From positions 38,680-102,679 of the forward strand of contig NW_013171836.1 in the NCBI RefSeq assembly GCF_000151665.1: a stretch of DNA of 64,000 nucleotides, in the 5' to 3' direction. This document shows positions 1 through 8,388 of the stretch, piece after piece. The notes beneath the pieces were generated by a model, which saw only the letters and a list, made by a program, of their open reading frames with translations, had not been told where the DNA came from and did no database searches. This DNA is from Blastocystis hominis (Eukaryota; Sar; Bigyra; Opalinata; Blastocystidae). Each line of letters starts with the position of its first letter. Position 1 is the first letter of the stretch. The position numbers and the translations under genes were made by a program.

Positions 1-101
1 TTGTACTGTCTCAACAGATCAGAGACAAGGTACATTCGAATACCATTATCAAGGCACATACGAATCTTGTAGTCGTAGAAGTCAATCTCTTCGAATTTCA
101 T
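1..101 (-). CDS. N-terminal part of a viral protein, possibly KilA-N/Bro-like (runs off the window)
   Basis: An ATG at 101 (reverse strand) opens a frame that stays open for 33 codons to the window edge. The visible start has an Ile-Arg-Met-Cys-Leu-Asp-Asn-Gly stretch followed by Tyr-Leu-Val-Ser-Asp-Leu-Leu. That spacing recalls the start of KilA-N, Bro-N or MSV199 DNA-binding domains, which are common in large DNA viruses and Polinton-like elements. It sits directly downstream of the protease gene on the same strand, so it belongs to the viral element. Only about 33 residues are visible, so the family call is weak; that this is coding is more likely than not. Confidence 0.45.
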   Translation of the reverse strand, partial: MKFEEIDFYDYKIRMCLDNGIRMYLVSDLLRQY

Positions 102-170
102 TTCTATTTGTATTTATGTATTGAACTCTTTTAAGTACAATAGTTACAGTAGGGGACACTACGTGCCCCC

Positions 171-189
171 GGGGAAGCGAAGCTTCCCC
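171..189. repeat. GC hairpin, 8-bp stem and 3-nt loop
   Basis: GGGGAAGC, loop GAA, GCTTCCCC. It is a perfect palindrome just after the protease stop region (the protease gene reads leftward). A degenerate hairpin (152-170) abuts it, giving the paired arrangement seen elsewhere in the element. Confidence 0.9.
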
Positions 190-666
190 TTACACCCTCT
201 GGATAGCTGGGTCAACAGCGTCGTGCGTGTACAAGTGAAGGAGTGCCAGGTAGCCACAGTTGTTGGCAAAGATCGACTGGTATTTCACTTTGTTCACACG
301 GAACACACGGTTCGTACCTGTCAACGGGAAGTCATTCATCTCGCCAAAGCTGTCCTGGTAGTTCAGTGTTCCGTCGTCTTCACGGAAGCAAGAAACAAAG
401 TGACCGAGCTTACCACCGTCTTCAAAGGGTATCCAGATGATGCAATTCGCTGGTTCTTTGTACTTCTTTGCCAAGGACTTGTACTTGCCCAATTCCATCA
501 CATCGAAGTCGGGTATCTCGAGTTGCTTGGCCAGTTTTCGAACTTCATCGAAAGTCATTGGTTCAGCATCCACATTCATGTATCCATGCTTGTAGAGTTT
601 ACTTAGTACGGAGGAAGCTCTGCTTTGGGGCGACAAAGTCGCCCCGGCGGAACTTCGTTCCGCCAT
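190..666 (-). CDS. Adenain-like (C5-type) maturation cysteine protease
   Basis: This encodes a 158-residue protein with the layout of the adenovirus/Polinton maturation protease. His89 lies in a Gly-His-Phe-Val context, Asp105 follows 16 residues later, Gln130 sits in Tyr-Gln-Ser-Ile, and Cys137 is in Asn-Asn-Cys-Gly-Tyr. The 7-residue Gln-Cys spacing matches the adenain family, as does the Trp-Ile-Pro just before the histidine. Such enzymes cleave capsid precursors during virion assembly. The first ~25 residues are translated from a cluster of GC hairpins, so the natural start may be Met30 (position 579) or lie elsewhere. The next gene upstream encodes a protein with repeated Gly-Gly-Ala sites, a plausible substrate. 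The catalytic set is complete, so the enzyme looks intact. Confidence 0.82.
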   Translation of the reverse strand: MAERSSAGATLSPQSRASSVLSKLYKHGYMNVDAEPMTFDEVRKLAKQLEIPDFDVMELGKYKSLAKKYKEPANCIIWIPFEDGGKLGHFVSCFREDDGTLNYQDSFGEMNDFPLTGTNRVFRVNKVKYQSIFANNCGYLALLHLYTHDAVDPAIQRV

Positions 667-743
667 GCTTCCTCCCGGGGCAGCGTCGCTGCCCCTCAGT
701 GTCGCGGAAGCATTGCTTCCGCGCGGGAGCCACAGGCTCCCGC
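627..743. repeat. Cluster of five GC hairpins
   Basis: Five perfect hairpins stand almost head to tail. Stems and loops are 627-634/638-645, 646-653/657-664, 677-684/688-695, 704-711/715-722 and 723-731/735-743, each with a 3-nt loop. A decayed sixth may precede them at 611-626. They fill the gap between the precursor gene and the protease gene and are read into the annotated N-terminus of the protease. Confidence 0.9.
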
Positions 744-1742
744 TTAGTACACTCTCCTTCGAATCACTGACTCGTGCATCTTGTTCTCGTTCTGTGGAAG
801 GGCTGTGAGGATGCGATTCTTTTTTTTCGTCTGGACTTCAATTGCTTGTGTCTCGTTGTCCAGGTCAGAAATATCGTAACCAGTGCCGGCTTTGCTTTCC
901 TTGCCCTGAATCTGGTTTGCCACATCGCTAACCGTACCCTTCGCCATGTCACCTATCACATTCGCGAGCTGCTTCACGGTGTCCGATCCTGTCTTCTGGG
1001 ATACATAGTTCACACCCTTGTTGATCGCGTTGTTCGCGGCATTCGTGCCAGCATTGACCAGGATATCGGTGATGGGTTTTAACTTGTCGGCATTGTTGTC
1101 GTACCAACCTTTGATCTTGTTCCAGGCATTCTTGAAGAACGTGCCAACACGACTTGAACCGGCGTACAAGGCTCCACCTCGGACTTCGATGTTTTTACTT
1201 TGTCGTTCAATGGCTTTCATGGTCTTCAACACATCGTCGTAGTCGCTAGGGTTGATTCCATTGAGGAACACAGCAGAAGCTCCTCCGAATTTGAGTGCAC
1301 CTCCCTCCTTACCACTAATCAAACTTTTGAGACTCGAGATGATCTGTGGAGCCATCTGAATGAGCGCTGGGATGACCGTGGCAGCGAGAGTACCAAGTGC
1401 TCCGCCTTTCTTAAGTCCGGTCAGCTCGTTCATCAATTGTGCTTCATTGAATGCCAGTGCTCCAGCGGATTTAGAGTCTGTCTGACATGCACCACCTTCC
1501 TTGAAAGCAATGGCTCCACCGGTGTCCTTGGTCGCCCCATTGAAAGCAATAGCACCAGCTGTTTTCGTCTTACTAGCTCGTTTTGGTGTTCGCTTTCGTG
1601 ATCGCTTTGATTGCACTGGTGCTTCGAGTTCCTTGTGTAGATTCAATGTCTTGCGTCGATCCACAATCGTTCCACTATCCTGTTCTCGGAAATCGGGTTC
1701 GCCATAGAAAGCAGATATATCAACAGTGAATGGAATTGCCAT
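744..1742 (-). CDS. Putative virion precursor protein with repeated Gly-Gly-Ala sites (pVI/pX-like)
   Basis: This 332-residue protein has a basic segment near residues 45-60 (Lys/Arg runs). Gly-Gly-Ala tripeptides occur at about residues 75, 83, 113, 147, 153 and 189, often followed by a hydrophobic residue. Adenain-type proteases cut after (M/I/L)xGG or xGx-G, so these are candidate maturation sites; this is inference. Hydrophobic stretches (residues ~117-143) and an amphipathic segment around 200-230 resemble membrane-active or core proteins such as adenovirus pVI or pX in style, not in alignable sequence. It lies between the protease and the coiled-coil gene on the same strand, and a TAAATG sits at its start. 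Family not firmly recognised. Confidence 0.6.
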   Translation of the reverse strand: MAIPFTVDISAFYGEPDFREQDSGTIVDRRKTLNLHKELEAPVQSKRSRKRTPKRASKTKTAGAIAFNGATKDTGGAIAFKEGGACQTDSKSAGALAFNEAQLMNELTGLKKGGALGTLAATVIPALIQMAPQIISSLKSLISGKEGGALKFGGASAVFLNGINPSDYDDVLKTMKAIERQSKNIEVRGGALYAGSSRVGTFFKNAWNKIKGWYDNNADKLKPITDILVNAGTNAANNAINKGVNYVSQKTGSDTVKQLANVIGDMAKGTVSDVANQIQGKESKAGTGYDISDLDNETQAIEVQTKKKNRILTALPQNENKMHESVIRRRVY

Positions 1743-1750
1743 TTATGTAT

Positions 1751-1790
1751 GGGGAGAATGAAATTCTCCCCGGGGAAGCGTAGCTTCCCC
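1751..1790. repeat. Paired GC hairpins
   Basis: Two hairpins lie side by side: a 9-bp stem (1751-1759/1763-1771) and an 8-bp stem (1772-1779/1783-1790), each with a 3-nt loop. They lie just upstream of the start codon of the 332-residue precursor gene. Confidence 0.9.
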
Positions 1791-1860
1791 ATTCGTACAA
1801 AGTGAAAAGAATAATGTCTCCCCTTTGTCGAAGACAACCCCTACATTCCACGTCTAATGA

Positions 1861-4140
1861 TTATCTCTTTTCCACAGCGAACATATCCTGGATCGTGTTA
1901 TATGTTCGCTGAAGATATTCTTCGTAAGTTCCTGTTGCAACAATGTGGAATCTGATGTACTTCTTCACATCGGCTAAATATTGAGGAGTTAAATTATTGC
2001 TATTAGCTACCTGCATGAAGAAATTCATCAAATACTCGTCTTCATTACGCTCACGATAGGCTTTGAATAGACGAGAAAATCCGACGTCATTTGCAAATTG
2101 AGTGAAATTAGGATTGTTTACATTGCGAGCAAGCAGACTTGAGAAAGCAATGAAATCATTACGAATCATTTCTTTTTCAATCTCATCAGCAGTAGCATTA
2201 TCTTCGTTATTACCTTCGTCGATCAGGGCTGCGACTTGATTTACTTGTTCGATTGCTTGAGGTGTAAATCCTTGAGTATTTACAATTTCAGGTTGACGAT
2301 CACCCAAATAGATCACAGCTTGAATTTGTGGTTGATTCATGATCCGTCTATAAGCCTGATTCATCCTGTCATTCATTTGCATATTCTGATCCATTATTTG
2401 TTGCTGGACCATCTGATTATTATAAAATCCATTTGTCAACATGTTACCAAGTTGAGTCTGTCCATTAGCAACATCTGTCAGCAAGTTACCAGTCTGAGTC
2501 TGCCCGTTTTCAAGAGCTAGCAAATGTTTATTCGTAGTTTCTATTTCTTTACCCAGAGCATTCGTGCCATCCAATAATTGCTGCCTAGTCGCCTTTCCCT
2601 CATCCGACAATTGCTGCCTAGTCGCCTTTCCCTCATTTTCAACCGCATTGCCAAGAGCTATCAGATTCTGGTTCGTAGTCTGCAATTCATTTGACACGTT
2701 TTGAAGCAAAGGTGTGAATCGATTGAATGATTCAACCAACCATTTGTTGATTTCTTCATATGCTTTTCCCAACTCAGCAGATACGAATTGCTGAATGAAG
2801 CTATTTCGCTCTAGCCACTGTTTCAAGAAATCATTGTACTGATTCTTCATGAACTCCAACAATTCATCGATTCGCATTTCACTTTGTCTTGGAATCATTG
2901 CTACGATATCAGCAATTGCAGGAGGATCGGGTTTGTTTTCAATACCTTGCAGACGAGCTTCGACTTGTTGCAAATACTGATTACTATTTTCAATCACCGC
3001 TTTCTGTTGATTTACCAAGTCACCAATACTCTGGATCAACTTGTCGTCTCCTGTCGCAATGCTTCTTGCCAGTTCAGCATATCGATCATTCAACAACTTG
3101 ATTTCTTGGTTCGCATTTTGCAATTTATCATTAACACCATTCAACAATTCCAACATCTTAGGATAACCCTTCTCCGCATCTTCTAAGAAGTTGATTCGTT
3201 CTGCTACTTGGGTGACTACTCTGTAAATATTGCCAAGGTTCACCTGGATATCGAAGCTGTTCATCACAGTAATCACTTCATCCAACTTCTCGAGAATGGG
3301 CTTCACATCCATCTGTTGTACGATCTGATTCGTCACATTCAGAGGTTGTTGTTCAGGTTTGATCAACCACCGATCACGTTCAACGCGACCTTCAGCTACC
3401 AAATCTCTATATTTCGTACTACCTCGTTTCGTAGTGTGTGTCACACCTCTTTTATATGCCGTAGTATTATCGTCATTCCACAGCAGGACATCTCGATCTG
3501 GATCACCTTGTTCTGTCACATCGTCTCGCAAGCCAGCAAAATCATTATGAATTATTGCACTCTGTTGAGCAAATGTGTTGATACTTTCTCCCATCTGTTG
3601 AGCTGCACCCGTTATGGCATCAGCAGCATTCTTCATTTCGTTGATGCTGGCTCCAAGATCACCAGGCAAATTCACGATTTGTAATTCGCCGGCCTGTGTC
3701 GTAGGGAAGATGATACGATAGGGTGATACAGGTTCATATCCAAATGGATTATCAAAGATAGCTCGTTTCTCCATATCAGACAACTCGTGATTCACAGATT
3801 GGACAACGATCTTGTTGAATTGTCTCTCAATTTTGGCATTGTAGACCACGTTGTCCTCGAATGAGTACAACAGTACGTTCTCATCGTCAATTCGCTGCAT
3901 TTGATATCCACGCATGTCAGAGACGGATACACGACGACGTTCAGCGGGTGAGAGATTCATGTACGAATCAAACAAGGTTCGCTTCTGTCGCCATTGTTCG
4001 CTCCTCATTCGCTGTTGATTGAATTCACTTTCAACGACTTTATCGAAATAACGATTCAACATCTTGTCCATCATGTTTCTCGACTTCACTTTGTGTGGCT
4101 TGTATCGAATGATTGGAATTGTAGCAACGTATTCATCCAT
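1861..4140 (-). CDS. Viral coiled-coil structural protein, unknown family
   Basis: This is a 759-residue open frame, rich in Gln, Asn, Glu and Lys. The N-terminal ~200 residues look globular and contain a basic region. From about residue 280 to 600 the composition and heptad-like hydrophobic spacing suggest a long coiled coil. Short internal repeats are visible: KATRQQL occurs twice and NGQTQ twice. The C-terminal ~100 residues are again globular and helical. There are no transmembrane segments and no enzymatic motif I recognise. The gene sits between the precursor gene and the 231-residue structural-domain gene. A TAAATG overlaps its start codon. A tail, fibre or scaffold role is possible but unsupported by homology. 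Confidence 0.6.
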   Translation of the reverse strand: MDEYVATIPIIRYKPHKVKSRNMMDKMLNRYFDKVVESEFNQQRMRSEQWRQKRTLFDSYMNLSPAERRRVSVSDMRGYQMQRIDDENVLLYSFEDNVVYNAKIERQFNKIVVQSVNHELSDMEKRAIFDNPFGYEPVSPYRIIFPTTQAGELQIVNLPGDLGASINEMKNAADAITGAAQQMGESINTFAQQSAIIHNDFAGLRDDVTEQGDPDRDVLLWNDDNTTAYKRGVTHTTKRGSTKYRDLVAEGRVERDRWLIKPEQQPLNVTNQIVQQMDVKPILEKLDEVITVMNSFDIQVNLGNIYRVVTQVAERINFLEDAEKGYPKMLELLNGVNDKLQNANQEIKLLNDRYAELARSIATGDDKLIQSIGDLVNQQKAVIENSNQYLQQVEARLQGIENKPDPPAIADIVAMIPRQSEMRIDELLEFMKNQYNDFLKQWLERNSFIQQFVSAELGKAYEEINKWLVESFNRFTPLLQNVSNELQTTNQNLIALGNAVENEGKATRQQLSDEGKATRQQLLDGTNALGKEIETTNKHLLALENGQTQTGNLLTDVANGQTQLGNMLTNGFYNNQMVQQQIMDQNMQMNDRMNQAYRRIMNQPQIQAVIYLGDRQPEIVNTQGFTPQAIEQVNQVAALIDEGNNEDNATADEIEKEMIRNDFIAFSSLLARNVNNPNFTQFANDVGFSRLFKAYRERNEDEYLMNFFMQVANSNNLTPQYLADVKKYIRFHIVATGTYEEYLQRTYNTIQDMFAVEKR

Positions 4141-4182
4141 TTACTATGGGAGGAACAATGTGGGGCGACTTTGCCGTCTCCC

Positions 4183-4878
4183 CTACTTTACTTTGGTGTA
4201 ACAAGATATCGTGAATGAGATGTACACATTCGAATTCAATGAGATCGGACGGTCATTCGCGTCCGTCAGTACCCAGTCAATGTAGTCCAGGTTCGATTGT
4301 TCAATCACATCGATCGATAGGTTGTCCCAGGTGATCATGTTGTTCAGTCCCATCGATACATGAATCAGGTTATCGATCAACGGACTCTTCAGACCGAATG
4401 TTTGAGCATTGATACTACTGTAGACTCGGATCACACTCATGCCATTCGTGATGTCGTAGGGTTCAGTCGCTACCATACCTGCCTCAACGATACCTTCCAA
4501 CTTGAGGATACTCGTGTAATCAGGTGCGCCACTAAGGTCAACAGCGGTCGCCACATCACTGTTCAAGTATGCTCGGTTAACATCGTCTACCTGGATGGAA
4601 TCGGCTATCGCACGGCATAACTCGGTAATCGAGTAGTAGCCAGGACCGACGTTGTACACCATTTCAAACCCTGACAGCATTTGAACCTTCACCACATTCA
4701 TTGCACGAATGTTCCAGAGAGAAGTGGTATCGATCTTGCATGTAATCGAAGTGATCTTGTACACAAGGTCACGAGGCATGATCACTGTGTTGAACGTTTC
4801 ATGGTATCGTTCGTTGTTCTTCGGAATTACTGTATTGTGGTTAATCACACTTACCGGTAGTGCACGATTATGACTCAT
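4183..4878 (-). CDS. Polinton-type structural-domain protein (single copy of the domain)
   Basis: This 231-residue protein shares a domain with the large protein encoded at 5197-8310. Conserved landmarks in order are a Gly-Tyr-Tyr-Ser-Ile-Thr-Glu-Leu segment, Ala-Pro-Asp-Tyr-Thr-Ser-Ile-Leu, Tyr-Asp-Ile-Thr-Asn-Gly, a Val-Tyr-Ser-Ser strand, and a final Asp-x-Asn-Asp-Arg-Pro-Ile strand pair. I recall a similar pattern from uncharacterised structural proteins of animal Polintons/adintoviruses. Role in the particle (fibre, penton or minor capsid) is unknown. Its start overlaps the end of the 110-residue gene by 11 bp. A TAAATG precedes it. The C-terminal third recurs almost unchanged in the fossil at 56.8-57.0 kb. 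Confidence 0.65.
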   Translation of the reverse strand: MSHNRALPVSVINHNTVIPKNNERYHETFNTVIMPRDLVYKITSITCKIDTTSLWNIRAMNVVKVQMLSGFEMVYNVGPGYYSITELCRAIADSIQVDDVNRAYLNSDVATAVDLSGAPDYTSILKLEGIVEAGMVATEPYDITNGMSVIRVYSSINAQTFGLKSPLIDNLIHVSMGLNNMITWDNLSIDVIEQSNLDYIDWVLTDANDRPISLNSNVYISFTISCYTKVK

Positions 4879-5200
4879 TTATTGTGTGGAAGTGAATGCA
4901 CACTGTAATCGGCATTGGCAGGGCAATCGTTGCACCGGTCTTATCGGTCAACGAGAATGACCATTTGCGACTTTTGGGTACCACGACGTTCATGTGTGCA
5001 TTCTCCGTAAACTCCTCGTTCAATACAACCAACGGAGACTGTCGTCGTTCTTGCATGTTGTTCACTCGATCAAGGACAAGGCAGGTGCCAGTCGAATCTC
5101 CCTTCATAGTCACTCTGTCGATTACCATGTCGCTTTTGATGAGATTGTTACTTGTGAATTCATGTTCGTACGTTCGAGCAATGTTGAACACTAGATTCAT
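4868..5200 (-). CDS. Small viral protein with a short form of the structural domain
   Basis: This encodes 110 residues. The last ~35 residues (a Trp-Ser-Phe-Ser-Leu-Thr-Asp-Lys-Thr-Gly core) match the terminal strand pair of the domain in its two neighbours. It is sandwiched tightly: its ATG shares an ATGA with the stop of the 1037-residue gene upstream, and its end contains the start of the 231-residue gene. This packing suggests a late gene block, perhaps with one transcript and translational reinitiation, although a TAAATG at the start may instead mark its own promoter. No independent family was recognised. Confidence 0.55.
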   Translation of the reverse strand: MNLVFNIARTYEHEFTSNNLIKSDMVIDRVTMKGDSTGTCLVLDRVNNMQERRQSPLVVLNEEFTENAHMNVVVPKSRKWSFSLTDKTGATIALPMPITVCIHFHTINES

Positions 5201-8200
5201 TTATTATTTCCTCCTGAAACGGTGAATCCGATTAGCAGGTACACGTTCCCAATGAACGATAGCGGGTCACCATTTTCGTCCTTCAATTCGTACACGATGC
5301 GATCAAGCAATTCAGAACATGGTACCAACATGCGATTCTTGTAGAAGTAATTCTTGTACAAGCTGTCCATCGGGACATTCGCAAGCAGTGGTATCGTCTT
5401 GCTTTTCATGATGTTGCAATACAGCTGTATGTTCGATAGACCGTTCGTGATATCGACAGGATACTCGGCAACCATTGGACCATAGTTGGCATAGTACACA
5501 CCATCGTCGAAAGGGATACGCCATGTATGCGATTGCGATCCTGAAGCGGGAACGATGGTTCCCAGGTTACCACTCAACGAGAACACGTAGTCTGCGTGAA
5601 TGTAGTACCCATCTGTCTCAGCTTTCCATCGTATGTTCAGTGCAGCCGAGTCAAAACACTGGTTCATGTGCCATATCATGTCAGCCTGTGTCAACCGTGA
5701 TGGTATGGTCCACGTGAATGTCTGAACGTCATCTGTGTACGTGATATCAGTCTCGGGGGAAGCACTGCTTCCCTCTTCGTCCAGTGTCATCATTCCGTAC
5801 GGGGAGCGAATCGTCGTGTTAGCCGTGTACGACTCAGATTGTTCCCAGTCAACGAAGGTAGCCAATGATGGAACAACAACTTCATCATTCCTCACATAGT
5901 GGGGCAGCTTCGCTGCCCCGGGGAAGCTTTGCTTCCCCACATACGTAACACGTGTCGGTTGTATGAATTCGATCGACACAGCACGATCGGAATACGTACT
6001 ACCTTTGATCATATTCGTCACATTCAGTCCATCGATGTTTGCCATCGCAAACTCGTAAGGTGATGTCAACTCGGGCATCCTGATGTAGTAATTGCGATAA
6101 AACTCGAAATAACAAGACAGATACACACCACCTGGTTCAGCGTATGGTCCGGGTATAATCTTGAAACATGGATTATCACAAAACAATATGAATCGTGGTT
6201 CTGTACCATTTCGACATCCCATTCGTACTCGACCACCATTATCTGCAATGACATATACCAAGTACCCTCCGAGAGATGCATCTACAAATATCTTATTGAT
6301 CACATTAGCGATCATATTCACGATATCAATAGCGCTATAATGACCTCGTTGGATTGTGAGAGGTCTTTCGCCATATCCACGTATTCCAAGTATAAAATTC
6401 GTCGTATCGATAAACACTTTCGTGTGATATATACTATCCTTGGAATACCAAGGTCCGATCGAAGAACCATTCGATGACACCAAGTCACCTGTATTTTCCG
6501 ATGTGATATGCAATTCCAATTCTGGTGCATAGTCCTTCGCAGTCCATGACATGCTTTCTCTATTGTCATTCACCGTCCACGCAATCGCATTCTGGTGAGA
6601 TGGAGGTAGTTCCATAGCACTCGCATATCGAGCATTGAGTTCATTAAAACATGTGGTTGTAAGAGTATTCATCTTGATCGGGGTAGACGTATCTTCCGTT
6701 ATGTAGAATTCACCACTATCGAGTACTGAGCCATCAGCTAAACGCATCGTGTATGTCGCGAGAGGCTTTAGCAGGAACCGATTATCATTCGTACGCATTT
6801 TCCAGTCATACGCAATGAAGGTGTTTGATCCTATGTACGCATGACCACCAATACCTTGATCATTCGTCATATCAGGTGGTGAATCGCTTTCAGGGTTGAA
6901 CGAAGCTTCCACTGGTCGTTCGATGCACAGATTGCGTACCGTTGATGTCAATTTGAACCATGGAGTCCAACCAAAACCATTGATCGTCGTGTCAACACTG
7001 GATCGATCGAAATACCATCCGTCTGCTTGGACATTGAAGCGAACATGATCAACCTCGATCGTCATGGATGTGAGTGGAAGCACTTTCACCATCTCAGCAC
7101 CGACAGCCTCGATGAACTCGCTGAACGTGTAGTAACCGACAGGCAATGTCAACATGTGCGAGACAGTGCCATCAGTAACAACCACGTGATTACACGAGGA
7201 AGACATGTAGTAGCGCTTCGGGTTATCCACTCCTTTCACCAAGATGTCCGATTCGAATCCGAGGATCGACCTGATCTCTGGTGCATTCGTGAAATCAATC
7301 ATGTAGAAGTGATCTACCGTGATGTGGAACGCATTCTCACCGCTATACACCAATTCGAACAGGGCATCACTTGCATTCAGCTTTGCAATGATCGTTTCGA
7401 TGTCGTATGCACCGCGTGGTATCGTGATCTCTTGAATCGTACTGCCAGCATTGATTAGCACCACTTGATCAGTCGGCACATTGTGCAACACGAAGTCCGT
7501 ATACAACGACACAGACGAGATGTAGCACTGATCGAATGAGAGAGGATTGTCCAGCTTCACTTCCTTCTTCGTGGTATTGCCGAACACTTCAATCATGGAG
7601 AACTGATTAGCGGAAGTGACGCTATTTTCACTTTGCTCGTACACATCCTCAATCGTCAACTGGAGTTCGAATTCGCCGTTCAATCGCATCATCTTGCCAT
7701 CCATATCGCGGAACACGAACATCAATTGATCAAACCGAGTGATCATTGGTATACGCACGTCTTCCACACTTCGCACGTAGTCAGCCGTTGGATCGTCAAT
7801 GATCATCGTGGTGAGCAGGTTGTTGTTCTGGTTGGCAATCTTCAGGTCCGATGATCGCACGATCGTCGAGTAGACCTGAATCACTTGTCGATTTCGCGTG
7901 ATATCAATCACGTTCGATCCACTGAACGAAGCAGGTAGAATGACCGTTCGTCCATCGAAGCCGAGGATCTCACGAATGTCAGGTGCATCTGTGAAATCAA
8001 TGGTGTGTGGAGACTGAATCCAGATACAGCCGAACGACGAGGCATTCGTCGATATGGAAAATGTAGTATCGGTCATCATATTGAGCAAGGCAATGATCTC
8101 ACTGATCGTGTAATAACCAGCAGGGATCGTTACCTTCTCGTCATTGCTGTTAGTAACCACATTGGTCGTGTCTACGTTGTTGAACATCGAACCATTAGGA

Positions 8201-8310
8201 TGAAACAACACAGTCATGGAAGTGATATAGGGATTCTTGTACTTGTACGGATTAACCCATGTAAATGAGCCGTTGGTAGGTGAGCCTTGAATAAGCATGG
8301 AGTAGTGCAT
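5197..8310 (-). CDS. Large multidomain viral structural protein (tandem Polinton-type domains)
   Basis: This 1037-residue protein is built from divergent copies of one ~230-residue domain, at about residues 1-235, 250-470 and 800-1037, with a less clear copy between. Landmarks repeat: a Gly-Tyr-Tyr-Thr-Ile/Phe-Ser-Glu helix, Ile-Asp-Phe-Thr-x-Ala-Pro-x-Ile-Arg-x-Ile-Leu-Gly-Phe, Asp-Ile-Thr, and a closing strand with Asp-x-Asp/Asn-Gly. The three downstream viral genes carry related pieces. It is likely a virion surface or fibre-like protein, by inference only. The frame is intact but contains GC hairpins at 5757-5773 and 5901-5938, translated in frame as unusual Gly/Ser/Ala/Pro-rich inserts. 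A relative of its first ~300 residues survives as a fossil at 55.9 kb. Confidence 0.68.
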   Translation of the reverse strand: MHYSMLIQGSPTNGSFTWVNPYKYKNPYITSMTVLFHPNGSMFNNVDTTNVVTNSNDEKVTIPAGYYTISEIIALLNMMTDTTFSISTNASSFGCIWIQSPHTIDFTDAPDIREILGFDGRTVILPASFSGSNVIDITRNRQVIQVYSTIVRSSDLKIANQNNNLLTTMIIDDPTADYVRSVEDVRIPMITRFDQLMFVFRDMDGKMMRLNGEFELQLTIEDVYEQSENSVTSANQFSMIEVFGNTTKKEVKLDNPLSFDQCYISSVSLYTDFVLHNVPTDQVVLINAGSTIQEITIPRGAYDIETIIAKLNASDALFELVYSGENAFHITVDHFYMIDFTNAPEIRSILGFESDILVKGVDNPKRYYMSSSCNHVVVTDGTVSHMLTLPVGYYTFSEFIEAVGAEMVKVLPLTSMTIEVDHVRFNVQADGWYFDRSSVDTTINGFGWTPWFKLTSTVRNLCIERPVEASFNPESDSPPDMTNDQGIGGHAYIGSNTFIAYDWKMRTNDNRFLLKPLATYTMRLADGSVLDSGEFYITEDTSTPIKMNTLTTTCFNELNARYASAMELPPSHQNAIAWTVNDNRESMSWTAKDYAPELELHITSENTGDLVSSNGSSIGPWYSKDSIYHTKVFIDTTNFILGIRGYGERPLTIQRGHYSAIDIVNMIANVINKIFVDASLGGYLVYVIADNGGRVRMGCRNGTEPRFILFCDNPCFKIIPGPYAEPGGVYLSCYFEFYRNYYIRMPELTSPYEFAMANIDGLNVTNMIKGSTYSDRAVSIEFIQPTRVTYVGKQSFPGAAKLPHYVRNDEVVVPSLATFVDWEQSESYTANTTIRSPYGMMTLDEEGSSASPETDITYTDDVQTFTWTIPSRLTQADMIWHMNQCFDSAALNIRWKAETDGYYIHADYVFSLSGNLGTIVPASGSQSHTWRIPFDDGVYYANYGPMVAEYPVDITNGLSNIQLYCNIMKSKTIPLLANVPMDSLYKNYFYKNRMLVPCSELLDRIVYELKDENGDPLSFIGNVYLLIGFTVSGGNNK
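5757..5773. repeat. GC hairpin inside a coding region
   Basis: GGGAAGC, loop ACT, GCTTCCC. It lies inside the 1037-residue frame and is translated without breaking it. Confidence 0.85.
5901..5938. repeat. Paired GC hairpins inside a coding region
   Basis: GGGGCAGC-TTC-GCTGCCCC (5901-5919) abuts GGGGAAGC-TTT-GCTTCCCC (5920-5938). The pair lies within the 1037-residue frame, which stays open across it. Confidence 0.9.
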
Positions 8311-8346
8311 GGTCTTTCTCTCTTTACCTTAGTCAACAAGACAATG

Positions 8347-8388
8347 GGGAGGAATCGAAGATTCCTCCCGGGGCAACGTAGTTGCCCC
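8347..8388. repeat. Paired GC hairpins upstream of the large viral gene
   Basis: A 9-bp stem with a 5-nt loop (8347-8369) is followed directly by GGGGCAAC-GTA-GTTGCCCC (8370-8388). The pair lies 37 bp upstream of the ATG of the 1037-residue gene. Confidence 0.85.

Noticed and set aside
152-8388. CRISPR-like or tRNA-like interpretation of the repeated hairpins
   Set aside because: Spacing is irregular, stems vary, there are no spacers of constant length, and no T-loop consensus is present. They fit a family of small palindromes better.
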